A stretch of 64,000 bases of DNA, from assembly GCF_019219825.1 (NCBI RefSeq), contig NZ_JAHUXH010000016.1, positions 97,122 through 161,121 on the forward strand, given 5' to 3'. The notes under the pieces were generated by a model. That model ran no database searches, was not told the origin of the DNA, and saw only the letters and a list, made by a program, of their open reading frames with translations. Within the stretch, counting starts at the first letter, position 1, and each line of letters starts with the position of its first letter. The position numbers were made by a program, and so were the translations under genes. Of the stretch, positions 8,953-17,397 are shown one piece after another. This stretch comes from Streptomyces sp. TRM70350. GTDB lineage: Bacteria > Actinomycetota > Actinomycetes > Streptomycetales > Streptomycetaceae.

Positions 8953-10410
8953 ATGACCGAGCTCGTGGAACACGGACAGCTGTTCATCGGCGGGGAGTTG
9001 ACCGACCCCCTGGGCAAGGACGTCATCGAGGTGATCTCCCCGCACACCGAGGAGGTCATCGGGCGCGTCCCGCACGCCTCGGCGGAGGACGTGGACAGGG
9101 CGGTCGCGGTCGCCCGCCGGGCGTTCGACGAGGGGCCCTGGCCGCGGATGTCCCTCGACGAGCGGATCGAGGTGGTCGGGCGGATCAAGGACGGGATCGC
9201 CGCCCGGCACGAGGAGATCGCCCGCGTGATCTCGTCCGAGAACGGCTCGCCGTACTCCTGGAGCGTCCTCGCGCAGGCGCTCGGCGCGATGATGGTCTGG
9301 GACGCGGCGATCAGGGTCGCGCGCGACTTCAGCTACGAGGAGACACGCGACGGCGTGCTCGGGCGGATCCTCGTGCGGCGCGAGCCGGTCGGGGTCGTCG
9401 CGGCCGTCGCGCCCTGGAACGTCCCGCAGTTCGTGGCCGCCGCCAAGCTCGCGCCCGCGCTGCTGACCGGCTGCACGGCCGTCCTCAAGCCGTCGCCGGA
9501 GTCGCCGCTGGACGCGTATCTGCTCGGCGAGATCGCGAAGGAGGCCGGGCTGCCGGACGGCGTGCTGTCGATCCTGCCCGCCGACCGGGAGGTGAGTGAG
9601 TACCTCGTCGGGCACCCCGGGATCGACAAGGTGTCGTTCACGGGGTCGGTGGCGGCCGGGAAGCGGGTGATGGAGGTCGCCGCGCGCCACCTCACCCGCG
9701 TCACGCTGGAGCTGGGTGGCAAGTCGGCGGCGGTCGTGCTGCCGGACGCGGACGTGGCGACGGCCGTGGCGGGGATCGTGCCGGCGGCCTGGATGAACAA
9801 CGGGCAGGCCTGCGTGGCGCAGACCCGGATCCTGCTGCCGCGCTCGCGCTACGCGGAGTTCGCGGAGGCGTTCGCGGCGGCCGCGAGCGCGCTCGTGGTC
9901 GGCGACCCGCTGGACCCGGCGACGCAGGTGGGGCCGCTGGTCGCGCAGCGGCAGCAGCGGCGCAACCTCGACTACATCCGCATCGGCCAGGAGGAGGGCG
10001 CGAAGATCCTCACGGGCGGCGGGTGCCCGGCGGGACTGGAACGCGGCTGGTACGTCGAGCCGACCCTCTTCGGCGACGTCGACAACTCGATGCGGATCGC
10101 CCGCGAGGAGATCTTCGGGCCGGTGATCTGCCTGCTGCCCTACGGCGACGAGGCCGAGGCCGTGAAGATCGCGAACGACTCCGAGTACGGGCTGAGCGGC
10201 AGCGTGTGGACGGCCGACGTGGAGCACGGCATCGAGGTCGCGCGGCAGGTCCGTACCGGTACGTACTCGGTGAACACCTTCAGCCTGGACATGCTGGGCC
10301 CGTTCGGCGGCTACAAGAACTCGGGCCTGGGGAGGGAGTTCGGTCCGGAGGGGTACGGCGAGTATCTGGAGCACAAGATGATCCACCTGCCCGCCGGGTG
10401 GGAGGGCTGA
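8953..10410 (+). CDS. NAD(P)-dependent aldehyde dehydrogenase
   Basis: The 485-residue enzyme oxidises an aldehyde to the acid with NAD(P). It is a full-length class-1/2-like ALDH: the binding segment VAPWNVPQF, the general-base glutamate in LELGGKS (residue 253) and the catalytic cysteine in NNGQACVAQ (residue 287). The C-terminal EIFGPVICLLPY and GGYKNSGLGREFG motifs are also present. The start ATG follows GGAAGGG. Five bases after its stop begins a [3Fe-4S] ferredoxin, so the two are cotranscribed. A KstR-type box upstream and the KstR-like repressor nearby suggest the substrate arises in steroid or side-chain catabolism; this is inference. Confidence 0.95.
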   Translation: MTELVEHGQLFIGGELTDPLGKDVIEVISPHTEEVIGRVPHASAEDVDRAVAVARRAFDEGPWPRMSLDERIEVVGRIKDGIAARHEEIARVISSENGSPYSWSVLAQALGAMMVWDAAIRVARDFSYEETRDGVLGRILVRREPVGVVAAVAPWNVPQFVAAAKLAPALLTGCTAVLKPSPESPLDAYLLGEIAKEAGLPDGVLSILPADREVSEYLVGHPGIDKVSFTGSVAAGKRVMEVAARHLTRVTLELGGKSAAVVLPDADVATAVAGIVPAAWMNNGQACVAQTRILLPRSRYAEFAEAFAAAASALVVGDPLDPATQVGPLVAQRQQRRNLDYIRIGQEEGAKILTGGGCPAGLERGWYVEPTLFGDVDNSMRIAREEIFGPVICLLPYGDEAEAVKIANDSEYGLSGSVWTADVEHGIEVARQVRTGTYSVNTFSLDMLGPFGGYKNSGLGREFGPEGYGEYLEHKMIHLPAGWEG

Positions 10411-10415
10411 CGGCC

Positions 10416-10649
10416 ATGGGCGACCGCTGGCAGGTCGAGGTCGACCGCTCCTTGTGCATCGGCTCCGCCCAGTGCGTCCACCAGGCCCCGGACGCGTTCC
10501 ACCTCGACCCGGGTCGCCAGTCCCACCCCACCGACCCGGAGCCGGACGCCCACGAACGCGTCCTGGCGGCCGCCGAGAACTGCCCCGTCGAGGCGATCAC
10601 GATCACGCTGCTGGGGAGCGGGGAGGCGGTGTTTCCGCCGGAGGAGTAG
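10416..10649 (+). CDS. Small [3Fe-4S] ferredoxin
   Basis: The 77-residue acidic protein has the CIGSAQC...CP pattern (three cluster cysteines near residues 15, 21 and 58) of the ferredoxins that feed electrons to actinobacterial cytochrome P450s. VEVDRSLCIGS and AENCPVEAI are the usual flanks. It lies five bases after the aldehyde dehydrogenase gene and belongs to its operon. No P450 is encoded nearby, so its electron acceptor is elsewhere in the genome or is another oxygenase. Confidence 0.93.
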   Translation: MGDRWQVEVDRSLCIGSAQCVHQAPDAFHLDPGRQSHPTDPEPDAHERVLAAAENCPVEAITITLLGSGEAVFPPEE

Positions 10650-10818
10650 GGCGCGAAGTGGTGTCACCGAGGGGGCCCATATCCGTGCACTCGGGAGATT
10701 TCGGTAAAAAATTGCCGCTCGGGGGTTCCCTTCGCGGGCGGGCGTTCTAGTCTGATAACAGGCCTACGAGGCGAGTGAGGGAGTTCGACCGGAGTAGCCG
10801 ACTCCGGCGAGAGGCTTC

Positions 10819-10941
10819 GGCTTCCGCTGGTGCCGACGTCGACGGTCGGGCTGAGAGGCCCGAAGGCATATGACCGAGAGGTCGTATGACTGGAAGGCGA
10901 CCCCCAGCCACCTGATCCGGGCAATGCCGGCGAAGGGAACC
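10819..10941 (+). promoter_or_regulatory. TPP (thiamin pyrophosphate) riboswitch without a downstream gene
   Basis: The segment contains both conserved halves of the thi-box aptamer: GGGCTGAGAGGCCC at 10848-10861 and CTGATCCGGGCAATGCC then GGCGAAGGGAA at 10912-10939. CCGAC (10833-10837) can pair with GTCGG in front of CTGAGA, and GGCTTCC (10819-10825) can pair with GGGAACC (10935-10941) as P1 with one mismatch. The match is too complete to be chance. No gene follows on this strand: four 19-bp repeats and then the 3' end of the convergent kstR-like gene come next. It could make a short regulatory or antisense RNA, or be left over from a deleted thi gene. Confidence 0.88.
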
Positions 10942-10951
10942 CGTCTCGTAG

Positions 10952-11027
10952 GTCGCTTCCGTGTGTCCGGGTCGCTTCTGTGCGTCCGGATCGCTTCAGT
11001 GTGTCCGGGTCACTTCTGCGCGTCGGG
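10952..11027. repeat. Four tandem 19-bp repeats overlapping the 3' end of the KstR-like gene
   Basis: Units at 10952-10970, 10971-10989, 10990-11008 and 11009-11027 follow GTCGCTTCCGTGTGTCCGG with two to five changes. The last unit contains the stop codon and the final codons (PDAQK) of the minus-strand repressor. The array therefore looks like tandem expansion of that gene's 3' end into the space behind the TPP riboswitch. Because the unit is not a multiple of three, the copies are not a translated extension. Confidence 0.85.
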
Positions 11028-11651
11028 TGCCGTCAGGTCGATCAACCGGCACACCGTCTCGATGTCGATCTTGACCTGGGCGATGGAGGCGCGGCCCGAG
11101 AGCCAGGTGATCAGGGCCGAGTGCCAGGTGTGCTCGATGACTCGGACGGCGGAGAGCTGGGCGGGCGTGGGGTCGTCCAGGCCCATCGCGTCCAGGATGA
11201 TCGCCGTGGTCTGACGGGAGACCTGGTCCACCTCGGGGCTCACGCTGCGGTCCGCGAAGGTGAGGGCGCGGACCATCGCGTCGGCCAGGTGCGGCTCGCG
11301 CTGAAGGGCGCGGAAGGCGCGCATCAGCGTTTCCGCGACCCGCTCCGCCGCCGTCTCGCCCGTCGGGGGCTTCTTGCGCAGCGTGCCGTGCATGTGCTCC
11401 AGCTGGTCCTGCATGGTGGCGACCAGCAGATGGATCTTGGACGGGAAGTAGCGGTAGAGCGTGCCGAGGGCGACCTGCGAGGACTCCGCGACCTCGCGCA
11501 TCTGCACCGCGTCGAAACCGCCCCTTCCGGCCAGCTGGGCGCTCGCCCGCAGGATGCGGCGCCGACGCGCCTCCTGCCGCTCGGTGAGGGGCGGTGCGGC
11601 GGGGGTGGCGGGGCGCGCGCTACTGGGTTCCACCTTGGCTTCCGCTGGCAT
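11010..11651 (-). CDS. TetR-family repressor, KstR-like
   Basis: This 213-residue regulator has an N-terminal TetR helix-turn-helix very close to mycobacterial KstR: RRRRILRASAQLAGRGGF, then VQMREVAESSQVALGTLY and RYFPSKIHLLVATM (about residues 27-75). KstR represses cholesterol and lipid catabolism genes and is released by a CoA-thioester ligand. Its C-terminal ligand domain is normal length. Boxes matching the KstR consensus lie in its own upstream region (11815-11828), before the aldehyde dehydrogenase and before the MaoC operon, so an autoregulated local regulon is likely. The start is uncertain: codons at 11699 and 11759 (GTG) are in frame, but none has a good ribosome site and 11651 gives the family's usual length. 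The stop lies in a 19-bp repeat array. Confidence 0.85.
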   Translation of the reverse strand: MPAEAKVEPSSARPATPAAPPLTERQEARRRRILRASAQLAGRGGFDAVQMREVAESSQVALGTLYRYFPSKIHLLVATMQDQLEHMHGTLRKKPPTGETAAERVAETLMRAFRALQREPHLADAMVRALTFADRSVSPEVDQVSRQTTAIILDAMGLDDPTPAQLSAVRVIEHTWHSALITWLSGRASIAQVKIDIETVCRLIDLTAPDAQK

Positions 11652-11814
11652 GAGGTCCCGTTTCGTGACAGTCCGTGAGGGCGTGCGATCAGACAGCATG
11701 GCAGGCCCGGGCCGCCGCCGTGTGCCCCGGCGGGTCGTGGCGTGAATCACCTGATCCACTGCTCACAGCGGGCCTACCTGCCGGTAGATTCGGAGCCTCT
11801 TGAACGATCAAGTC

Positions 11815-11828
11815 TGCAACTTGTTCTA
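11815..11828. promoter_or_regulatory. KstR-type operator between the repressor and the glycosyltransferase operon
   Basis: TGCAACTTGTTCTA fits TnnAACnnGTTnnA at every defined position. It lies in the intergenic region of the divergent repressor (start 11651) and glycosyltransferase (start 11883), 55 bases from the latter, so it could control both. An adjacent short dyad CTTGAACGATCAAG (11799-11812) may be part of the same control region. Confidence 0.65.
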
Positions 11829-11882
11829 GATTAGCGTCCCGGCGTAATGTCGCGGGACAGTGCAGGGAGAAGGGGGCCCAGA

Positions 11883-13862
11883 GTGACCGCTGAGGCCAGT
11901 CAGGCGGGCTCCCCGGCGGGACCCGCGGCCGACGGCTTGCGACCGCTCCGTATCGCGCTCCTCACGTACAAGGGAAACCCGTTCTGCGGCGGCCAGGGCG
12001 TCTACGTCCGGCACCTCTCCCGCGAACTCGCCCGCCTCGGCCACCGCGTCGAGGTCATCGGCGCCCAGCCCTATCCCGTCCTCGACGAGGGCTACGACGG
12101 CCTCAGCCTCACCGAGCTGCCCAGCCTCGACCTCTACCGCCAGCCCGACCCCTTCCGCACGCCCGGGCGTGACGAGTACCGGGACTGGATCGACGCACTC
12201 GAAGTCGCGACCATGTGGACCGGCGGCTTTCCCGAGCCGCTCACCTTCTCCCTGCGCGCCCGCCGCCATCTGCGCGCCCGGCGCGGCGCCTTCGACGTCG
12301 TGCACGACAACCAGACGCTCGGGTACGGGCTGTTGGGGGACGTGGGCGCTCCCCTCGTGACGACGATCCACCATCCCATCACCGTAGACCGGCAGTTGGA
12401 GCTGGACGCGGCGGAGGGGTGGCAGCGGCGGTTGTCCGTGAAGCGGTGGTACGGCTTCACGCGCATGCAGAAGCGGGTGGCGCGGCGCCTGCCGTCCGTC
12501 CTCACCGTCTCCGGTACCTCACGCCAGGAGATCGTCGACCATCTCGGCGTCCGCCCGGACCGCATTCACGTCGTGCACATCGGCGCCGACACCGACCTGT
12601 TCTCGCCCGACCCGGCGGTGCCGCAGGTGCCGGGGAGAATCGTTACGACGTCCAGCGCGGACGTGCCGTTGAAGGGGCTGGTCTTCCTCGTCGAGGCGCT
12701 GGCGAAGGTGCGCACCGAGCATCCTGACGCCCACCTCGTCGTCGTCGGCAAGCGTCCCACGGAGGGGCCGGTCGCGCAGGCCGTGCAGCGGTACGGGCTC
12801 GAAGGCGCCGTCCGGTTCGTCAAGGGCATCTCCGACGCCGAGCTCGTCGACCTGGTGCGGTCGGCGCAGGTGGCGTGCGTGCCGTCGCTCTACGAGGGCT
12901 TCTCGCTGCCGGCGGCGGAGGCCATGGCCACGGGCACGCCGCTGGTCGCCACGACCGGCGGGGCGATTCCGGAGGTGGCCGGGCGGGACGGGGAGACCTG
13001 CCTCGCGGTGCCGCCGGGCGACGCGGGGGCGCTGGCGGCCGGGCTGGGCCGACTCCTGGGCGACGCGGACCTGCGCACACGGCTCGGCACGGCCGGACGC
13101 GAGCGGGTCCTACGGCACTTCACCTGGGCCCGCGCCGCGGAGGGCACGGTGGCCCGCTACCGGGAGGCGATCGCCCGCTCCGCGGGCCCGGAACGACGCG
13201 GCCCCGTGGGCCCGGAGCGACGCGTCCCTGCGGGCCCGGGGCAACGCCGCGAGGCGGGCCCGGAGCGACGTCCGTCCACGGGCCCGGACCAACGCCCCCC
13301 TGCGGCCGACCTCGACCGCCCCGCGCTCCAGGCCCCTGGCTCTTCTGTGGTGGCTGTGGAGCGTCCTGCGCTTCAGGGGCCTGGCTCTTCTGTGGTGGCT
13401 GTGGACGGTCCTGCGCTTCAGGGGCCTGGCCCCTCCGCGGTGGCTGTGGACGGTCCTGCGCTCCAGGCCCCCGTCCCTTCCGCGGTGGCCGTGGAGCGTC
13501 CTGCGCTCCAGAGCCCCGGCCCCTCCGCGGCCGGCCTGGGGCGCGCTGCGGTGTCGAACCCCGGCTCCGACCGGTCCGCGGTCCCGGGTCCTGGTGTCGA
13601 TCGCGGTGCGGCCGACCCCGATCGCGTCGCGGCCCCAAGTCCCGGCCTCTCCGTCGCTGCAGAGGGGACAGCAGGCGGAGGCGCCCCAGCGGGTGCGGGC
13701 AGTGGGATCGGTGGCGGATCCCTGGAGGAGAGCCCCACCACCGGCGGAGCCCGCACCGGCGGAGCCCCCACCGGCGTATCCGCGAGCCATGCCACCGCGC
13801 CCCCGGAAGCCACCCCCACCCGTACCACCGGCGTCTACCGCGAAAGCAGGAGCACGTGCTGA
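11883..13862 (+). CDS. GT4-family glycosyltransferase with long repetitive C-terminal tail
   Basis: The 659-residue protein is a retaining glycosyltransferase of the GT-B fold that probably uses a nucleotide-sugar. Residues 1-430 hold the catalytic part: an N-terminal glycine-rich PFCGGQGVYVRHLSREL, then the nucleotide-sugar end with VPSLYEGFSLPAAEAMATG and the EX7E-type glutamates. The remaining 230 residues are low-complexity, with GPERR-type repeats followed by a 15-residue tandem repeat and Gly/Ala/Pro-rich sequence ending just before the methyltransferase. GTG 11883 follows AGAAGGGGG; an upstream ATG at 11847 has no ribosome site. Its stop overlaps the next gene by 7 nt, so it is translationally coupled to the methyltransferase and toroid protein. 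The tail probably varies between strains and is unlikely to be catalytic. Confidence 0.88.
   Translation: MTAEASQAGSPAGPAADGLRPLRIALLTYKGNPFCGGQGVYVRHLSRELARLGHRVEVIGAQPYPVLDEGYDGLSLTELPSLDLYRQPDPFRTPGRDEYRDWIDALEVATMWTGGFPEPLTFSLRARRHLRARRGAFDVVHDNQTLGYGLLGDVGAPLVTTIHHPITVDRQLELDAAEGWQRRLSVKRWYGFTRMQKRVARRLPSVLTVSGTSRQEIVDHLGVRPDRIHVVHIGADTDLFSPDPAVPQVPGRIVTTSSADVPLKGLVFLVEALAKVRTEHPDAHLVVVGKRPTEGPVAQAVQRYGLEGAVRFVKGISDAELVDLVRSAQVACVPSLYEGFSLPAAEAMATGTPLVATTGGAIPEVAGRDGETCLAVPPGDAGALAAGLGRLLGDADLRTRLGTAGRERVLRHFTWARAAEGTVARYREAIARSAGPERRGPVGPERRVPAGPGQRREAGPERRPSTGPDQRPPAADLDRPALQAPGSSVVAVERPALQGPGSSVVAVDGPALQGPGPSAVAVDGPALQAPVPSAVAVERPALQSPGPSAAGLGRAAVSNPGSDRSAVPGPGVDRGAADPDRVAAPSPGLSVAAEGTAGGGAPAGAGSGIGGGSLEESPTTGGARTGGAPTGVSASHATAPPEATPTRTTGVYRESRSTC
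13326..13535 (+). repeat. In-frame 45-bp repeats in the glycosyltransferase tail
   Basis: Four complete copies and part of a fifth (13326, 13371, 13416, 13461, 13506) encode LQ(G/A)PG(S/P)S(V/A)VAV(E/D)(R/G)PA. The unit is exactly 15 codons, so copy changes keep the frame. The second and third copies differ at only a few bases, showing recent duplication. Confidence 0.9.
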
Positions 13863-14602
13863 CCGTCGACTTCTCCCGGTTCCCGCTCGCCCCGGGCGAC
13901 CGTGTCCTGGATCTCGGCTGTGGTGCCGGGCGGCACGCCTTCGAGTGCTACCGGCGTGGTGCGCAGGTCGTGGCCCTGGACCGGAACGGGGAGGAGATCC
14001 GCGAGGTCGCCACGTGGTTCGCGGCGATGAAGGAGGCGGGAGAGGTCCCCGAGGGCGCCACCGCGACCGCCATGGAGGGCGACGCCCTCGCGCTGCCCTT
14101 CCCCGACGAGTCCTTCGACGTCGTCATCATCTCCGAGGTGATGGAGCACATCCCGGACGACAAGGGCGTCCTCGCCGAGATGGTGCGGGTGCTGAAGCCG
14201 GGAGGGCGGATCGCGATCACCGTCCCGCGGTACGGGCCCGAGAAGGTCTGCTGGGCCCTCTCCGACGCCTACCACGAGGTCGAGGGCGGCCACATCCGCA
14301 TCTACAAGGCGGACGAGCTGCTGGCGAAGATACGCGAGGCGGGGCTGAAGCCGTACGGCACCCACCACGCCCACGCCCTGCACTCCCCGTACTGGTGGCT
14401 GAAGTGCGCGTTCGGCGTCGACAACGACAAGGCGCTGCCGGTGCGGGCGTACCACAAGCTGCTGGTCTGGGACATCATGAAGAAGCCCCTCGCCACCCGT
14501 GTCGCCGAGCAGGCGCTCAACCCGCTGATCGGCAAGAGCTTCGTGGCCTACGCGACCAAACCCCACCTCCCGCGCGTCGCCGAAGAGGTGGCCGCCCAGT
14601 GA
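13856..14602 (+). CDS. Class I SAM-dependent methyltransferase
   Basis: The 248-residue enzyme has the SAM-binding glycine loop VLDLGCGAGRHAFE near residue 22. It also has the acidic ribose-binding VVALDRNGEE and the motif-IV-like DVVIISEVMEHIPD near residue 90. The substrate is unknown; a methyl-11 type enzyme on a lipid or sugar is likely. GTG 13856 overlaps the glycosyltransferase stop and its own stop overlaps the next start, so three proteins are coupled and presumably act on one product, possibly a glycolipid. Confidence 0.93.
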   Translation: MLTVDFSRFPLAPGDRVLDLGCGAGRHAFECYRRGAQVVALDRNGEEIREVATWFAAMKEAGEVPEGATATAMEGDALALPFPDESFDVVIISEVMEHIPDDKGVLAEMVRVLKPGGRIAITVPRYGPEKVCWALSDAYHEVEGGHIRIYKADELLAKIREAGLKPYGTHHAHALHSPYWWLKCAFGVDNDKALPVRAYHKLLVWDIMKKPLATRVAEQALNPLIGKSFVAYATKPHLPRVAEEVAAQ

Positions 14603-15669
14603 CCACTCCCCGGACAGAACACCTCGTCCTGCCCGGGGTCCTCACCGCCGAGCAGGCCGCCGCGACCGTCCGCGGGATCCTCGCCGTGCAGCGGGAGGAC
14701 GGGGCGATACCGTGGTTCCGCGGACACCACCTGGACCCCTGGGACCACGTCGAGGCCGCGATGGCGCTGGACGCGGCAGGCGAGCACGAGGCCGCCGAGC
14801 GGGCGTACCTGTGGCTGGCGACCCATCAGAACCAGGACGGCTCCTGGTACGCGGCCTACGCCGACGGGGCGCACGACGACATCACCGACCGGGGGTGCGA
14901 GACCAACTTCGTCGCCTACACGGCCGTAGGCGTCTGGCACCACTACCTCTCCACCGGCGACGACACCTTCCTCGACCGCATGTGGCCGGTCGTCCACGCG
15001 GCCATCGAGTGCGTGCTGCGGCTCCAGCAGCCCGGCGGGCAGATCGGCTGGAAGCAGGAGGAGGACGGCACGGCCGTCACCGACGCGCTGCTCACCGGGT
15101 GCTCGTCCATCCATCACGCGCTGCGCTGCGCCCTCGCCATCGCCGAGCAGCGCGAAGAGCCGCAGCCCGACTGGGAGTTGGCGGTGGGCATGCTGCGGCA
15201 TGCGATACGCCGGCACCCGGAGCGGTTCCTGGACAAGGACCGCTACTCGATGGACTGGTACTACCCCGTGCTGGGCGGCGCGCTGACCGGCGCGGAGGCC
15301 AAGGAGCGTGTGGAGGAGGGCTGGGACCGTTTCGTCGTCCCCGGCCTCGGAGTGCGGTGCGTGGTCCCCAACCCGTGGGTGACCGGCGGCGAATCGGCCG
15401 AACTCGCCCTCGCGCTGTGGGCGATGGGCGAGTCCGACCGGGCGCTGGACATCCTGCAGTCGATCCAGCATCTGCGCGATCCGGCGACCGGCCTGTACTG
15501 GACGGGCTACGTGTTCGAGGACGACGCGATCTGGCCACGCGAGCTGACCACCTGGACGGCGGGTTCCCTGCTGCTCGCGGTCGCCGCGCTGGGCGGCCAT
15601 GAGGCGACCTGCGCGGTGTTCGGCGGCGAGCTGCTGCCCACGGGACTCGACCCGGACTGCTGTACGTGA
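14599..15669 (+). CDS. Prenyltransferase/squalene-cyclase-like toroid protein
   Basis: The 356-residue cytoplasmic protein has the alpha/alpha-barrel look of terpene cyclases or glycoside-processing toroids. It has repeated Gln-Trp-like segments (ILAVQREDGAIPWF, WLATHQNQDGSWYAAY, LRLQQPGGQIGW, SIQHLRDPATGLYWTGY) spaced along the whole length, but no DxDD cyclase acid motif that I can see. It therefore may bind or modify a polyprenyl or sugar substrate rather than cyclise squalene. It has no signal peptide. GTG 14599 overlaps the methyltransferase stop, so it is the third gene of a coupled operon. Confidence 0.8.
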   Translation: MTTPRTEHLVLPGVLTAEQAAATVRGILAVQREDGAIPWFRGHHLDPWDHVEAAMALDAAGEHEAAERAYLWLATHQNQDGSWYAAYADGAHDDITDRGCETNFVAYTAVGVWHHYLSTGDDTFLDRMWPVVHAAIECVLRLQQPGGQIGWKQEEDGTAVTDALLTGCSSIHHALRCALAIAEQREEPQPDWELAVGMLRHAIRRHPERFLDKDRYSMDWYYPVLGGALTGAEAKERVEEGWDRFVVPGLGVRCVVPNPWVTGGESAELALALWAMGESDRALDILQSIQHLRDPATGLYWTGYVFEDDAIWPRELTTWTAGSLLLAVAALGGHEATCAVFGGELLPTGLDPDCCT

Positions 15670-15670
15670 G

Positions 15671-15967
15671 TCAGTGCGGGCGGTGCATACGGCCCGCGAT
15701 CGCGTGGCCCACGAACAGGTACACGACCGCCGCCAGCCCGTAGCCCGCGACGACGCGCGCCCAGGCCTCGTCGAAGGTGAACAGGTCGTGCGACCAGCCC
15801 GCCAGCCAGCGCGCGGCGTCGTGCACGAACTGCACGAAGTCGTTGCCGGGGTTGGCGTCCAGCAGGTACATCAGGATCCACAGGCCCAGGATGAGGGCCA
15901 TGATGTCGGCGACGATCGCGATGACCGTCCCGGCCTGGTGCGCACCGTTGCGATATCTGGGGGACAT
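15671..15967 (-). CDS. Small integral membrane protein
   Basis: This 98-residue protein has two hydrophobic stretches: about 14-38 (TVIAIVADIMALILGLWILMY) and about 70-90 (VVAGYGLAAVVYLFVGHAI). Between them is an amphipathic NDFVQFVHDAARWLAGWS segment. It converges on the toroid gene with one base between the ends. It is a conserved-type Streptomyces membrane protein with no function I can assign. Confidence 0.8.
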   Translation of the reverse strand: MSPRYRNGAHQAGTVIAIVADIMALILGLWILMYLLDANPGNDFVQFVHDAARWLAGWSHDLFTFDEAWARVVAGYGLAAVVYLFVGHAIAGRMHRPH

Positions 15968-16125
15968 GCCCTACGGGTTGCCGCTCGGACATGGCTGAAA
16001 CCCGAAAGCCGCGCTCTCACAACAGGCGGCCGTTTGCCTCATGTTCGGGTGGAGTCGACCACTCCGGGGGATGATGTTCCACGGGGTCTCTGATGATCCT
16101 GCCCCCTTGAGCGGCAGGAGGGCCG

Positions 16126-17397
16126 TTGTCCGAGGAACCCACACTCACCACCCGCAGAACGACGCACCGCCGCGTCCCGCGCCTCGTCGTCGTCGCGCTG
16201 CCGCTCGCCCTCGCCGGCCTGCTGTCCCTGCTGATCTCCGGCAACGCGCTCCGGCCGTTCGAACGCATCACGGTCATCGAGTCGCGGATGGCGTCCAAGT
16301 CCGACTACTTCAAAGACCCCGAAGTGAAACGGCTGTTACTCAAGCACGGCATCCGCGTGGACATCCGCCGCCTCGGCTCCCGGGGCATCGCCACCCGCTC
16401 CCTGAAGGGCCTGGACGTCGTCTTTCCGTCCGGTCAGCCCGCCGCGAAGCTGATCCTGGACCGGCCGGACGACACCGGGCAGACGGTGCGCCCCTTCGTC
16501 TCCCCGCTGGTCCTCGGCACCTTCCGCGACTACGCGGAGACCCTGGTGAAGGCGGGCGTGGCCACGCCACAGCCGTCGACGGGCGGGGATCCGACCCTCT
16601 ACTACGACCTCGACATGCCGAAGTTCATGACCCTGCTCGACGGCGTGGACGACCGGGGCAACCCCAACGACGGCGAGGGAGACGAGGCGGACACCTGGAA
16701 CGGCATCGGCTTCAAAGCCGTCACCGGCGGCGAGCGCAGCAACAGCGGCAGCGTCCTGGTGCGGACGTCCAACGTCTGCGAGTCCAACTCCGCGGGCACC
16801 TATCTGAGCCTGCTCGCCTTCGTCGCCAACGGCGAGAAGACCCCGGGCTCCAGCCACCCCAACGACCCCCGGCGCCTCAAGGAGGAAGTGGACCGGATCG
16901 CCGCGAAGATCAAACCCCTCGTCAGCCTGCAGGGCATGTGGGCCGACGAGCAGGCCGACAGCTACTTCTCCGCCCTCGGCGAATCCATAGCCTCCATCGC
17001 CCTGATCTACGAGCACCAGTTCCTGGCCCACCAGATCGCCCACCACGACCAGCACCGCGAGCAGGACACCCGCCGCGTCCTGCTCTACCCCAAGCCCTAC
17101 GCGCTCACTGAGCCGCAGCTCATCTCCCTGAGCCCGAACGGCGACAGGCTGGTCGAGCTGATCGAGGAGGACGAGGAGCTCCGCCAGCGGGCACTGGAGC
17201 TGGGCTTCCGCATCCGCTTCTCCGGTGAGGGCGGCGCCAGCGAGGAACTGGACAAGTACCTTCAGGACCACGGCATACAGAAGCCGGTCCCCAACCCGGA
17301 CCAGACCAAGGCGCTCGAACCCGACCTGGACATCCTGCAGGACATCATCAACTACGTCGGCGACTGCCCGCCGCCCAACCCGGACGACGTCACATGA
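16126..17397 (+). CDS. Membrane-anchored solute-binding-like protein, first gene of a three-gene envelope operon
   Basis: The 423-residue protein starts with a basic tail and one strong hydrophobic segment (about 19-40, VPRLVVVALPLALAGLLSLLIS), leaving the rest outside the membrane. Residues 50-130 look like the first lobe of a periplasmic-binding fold (RITVIESRMASKSDYF, VDVRR-like segment, VVFPSGQPAAKLI). Residues 130-400 carry no motif I recognise. The acidic C-terminal end (DDVT) overlaps the next start. The start is TTG at 16126, chosen because a strong AGGAGG lies seven bases upstream. It sits in an operon with a lipoprotein that pairs a binding-protein domain with a VWA domain. Confidence 0.72.
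   Translation: MSEEPTLTTRRTTHRRVPRLVVVALPLALAGLLSLLISGNALRPFERITVIESRMASKSDYFKDPEVKRLLLKHGIRVDIRRLGSRGIATRSLKGLDVVFPSGQPAAKLILDRPDDTGQTVRPFVSPLVLGTFRDYAETLVKAGVATPQPSTGGDPTLYYDLDMPKFMTLLDGVDDRGNPNDGEGDEADTWNGIGFKAVTGGERSNSGSVLVRTSNVCESNSAGTYLSLLAFVANGEKTPGSSHPNDPRRLKEEVDRIAAKIKPLVSLQGMWADEQADSYFSALGESIASIALIYEHQFLAHQIAHHDQHREQDTRRVLLYPKPYALTEPQLISLSPNGDRLVELIEEDEELRQRALELGFRIRFSGEGGASEELDKYLQDHGIQKPVPNPDQTKALEPDLDILQDIINYVGDCPPPNPDDVT

Noticed and set aside
11799..11812. Dyad CTTGA-N4-TCAAG as a KstR2-type site
   Set aside because: It does not fit the KstR2 consensus as I know it; it is mentioned only as part of the control region next to the KstR-type box.
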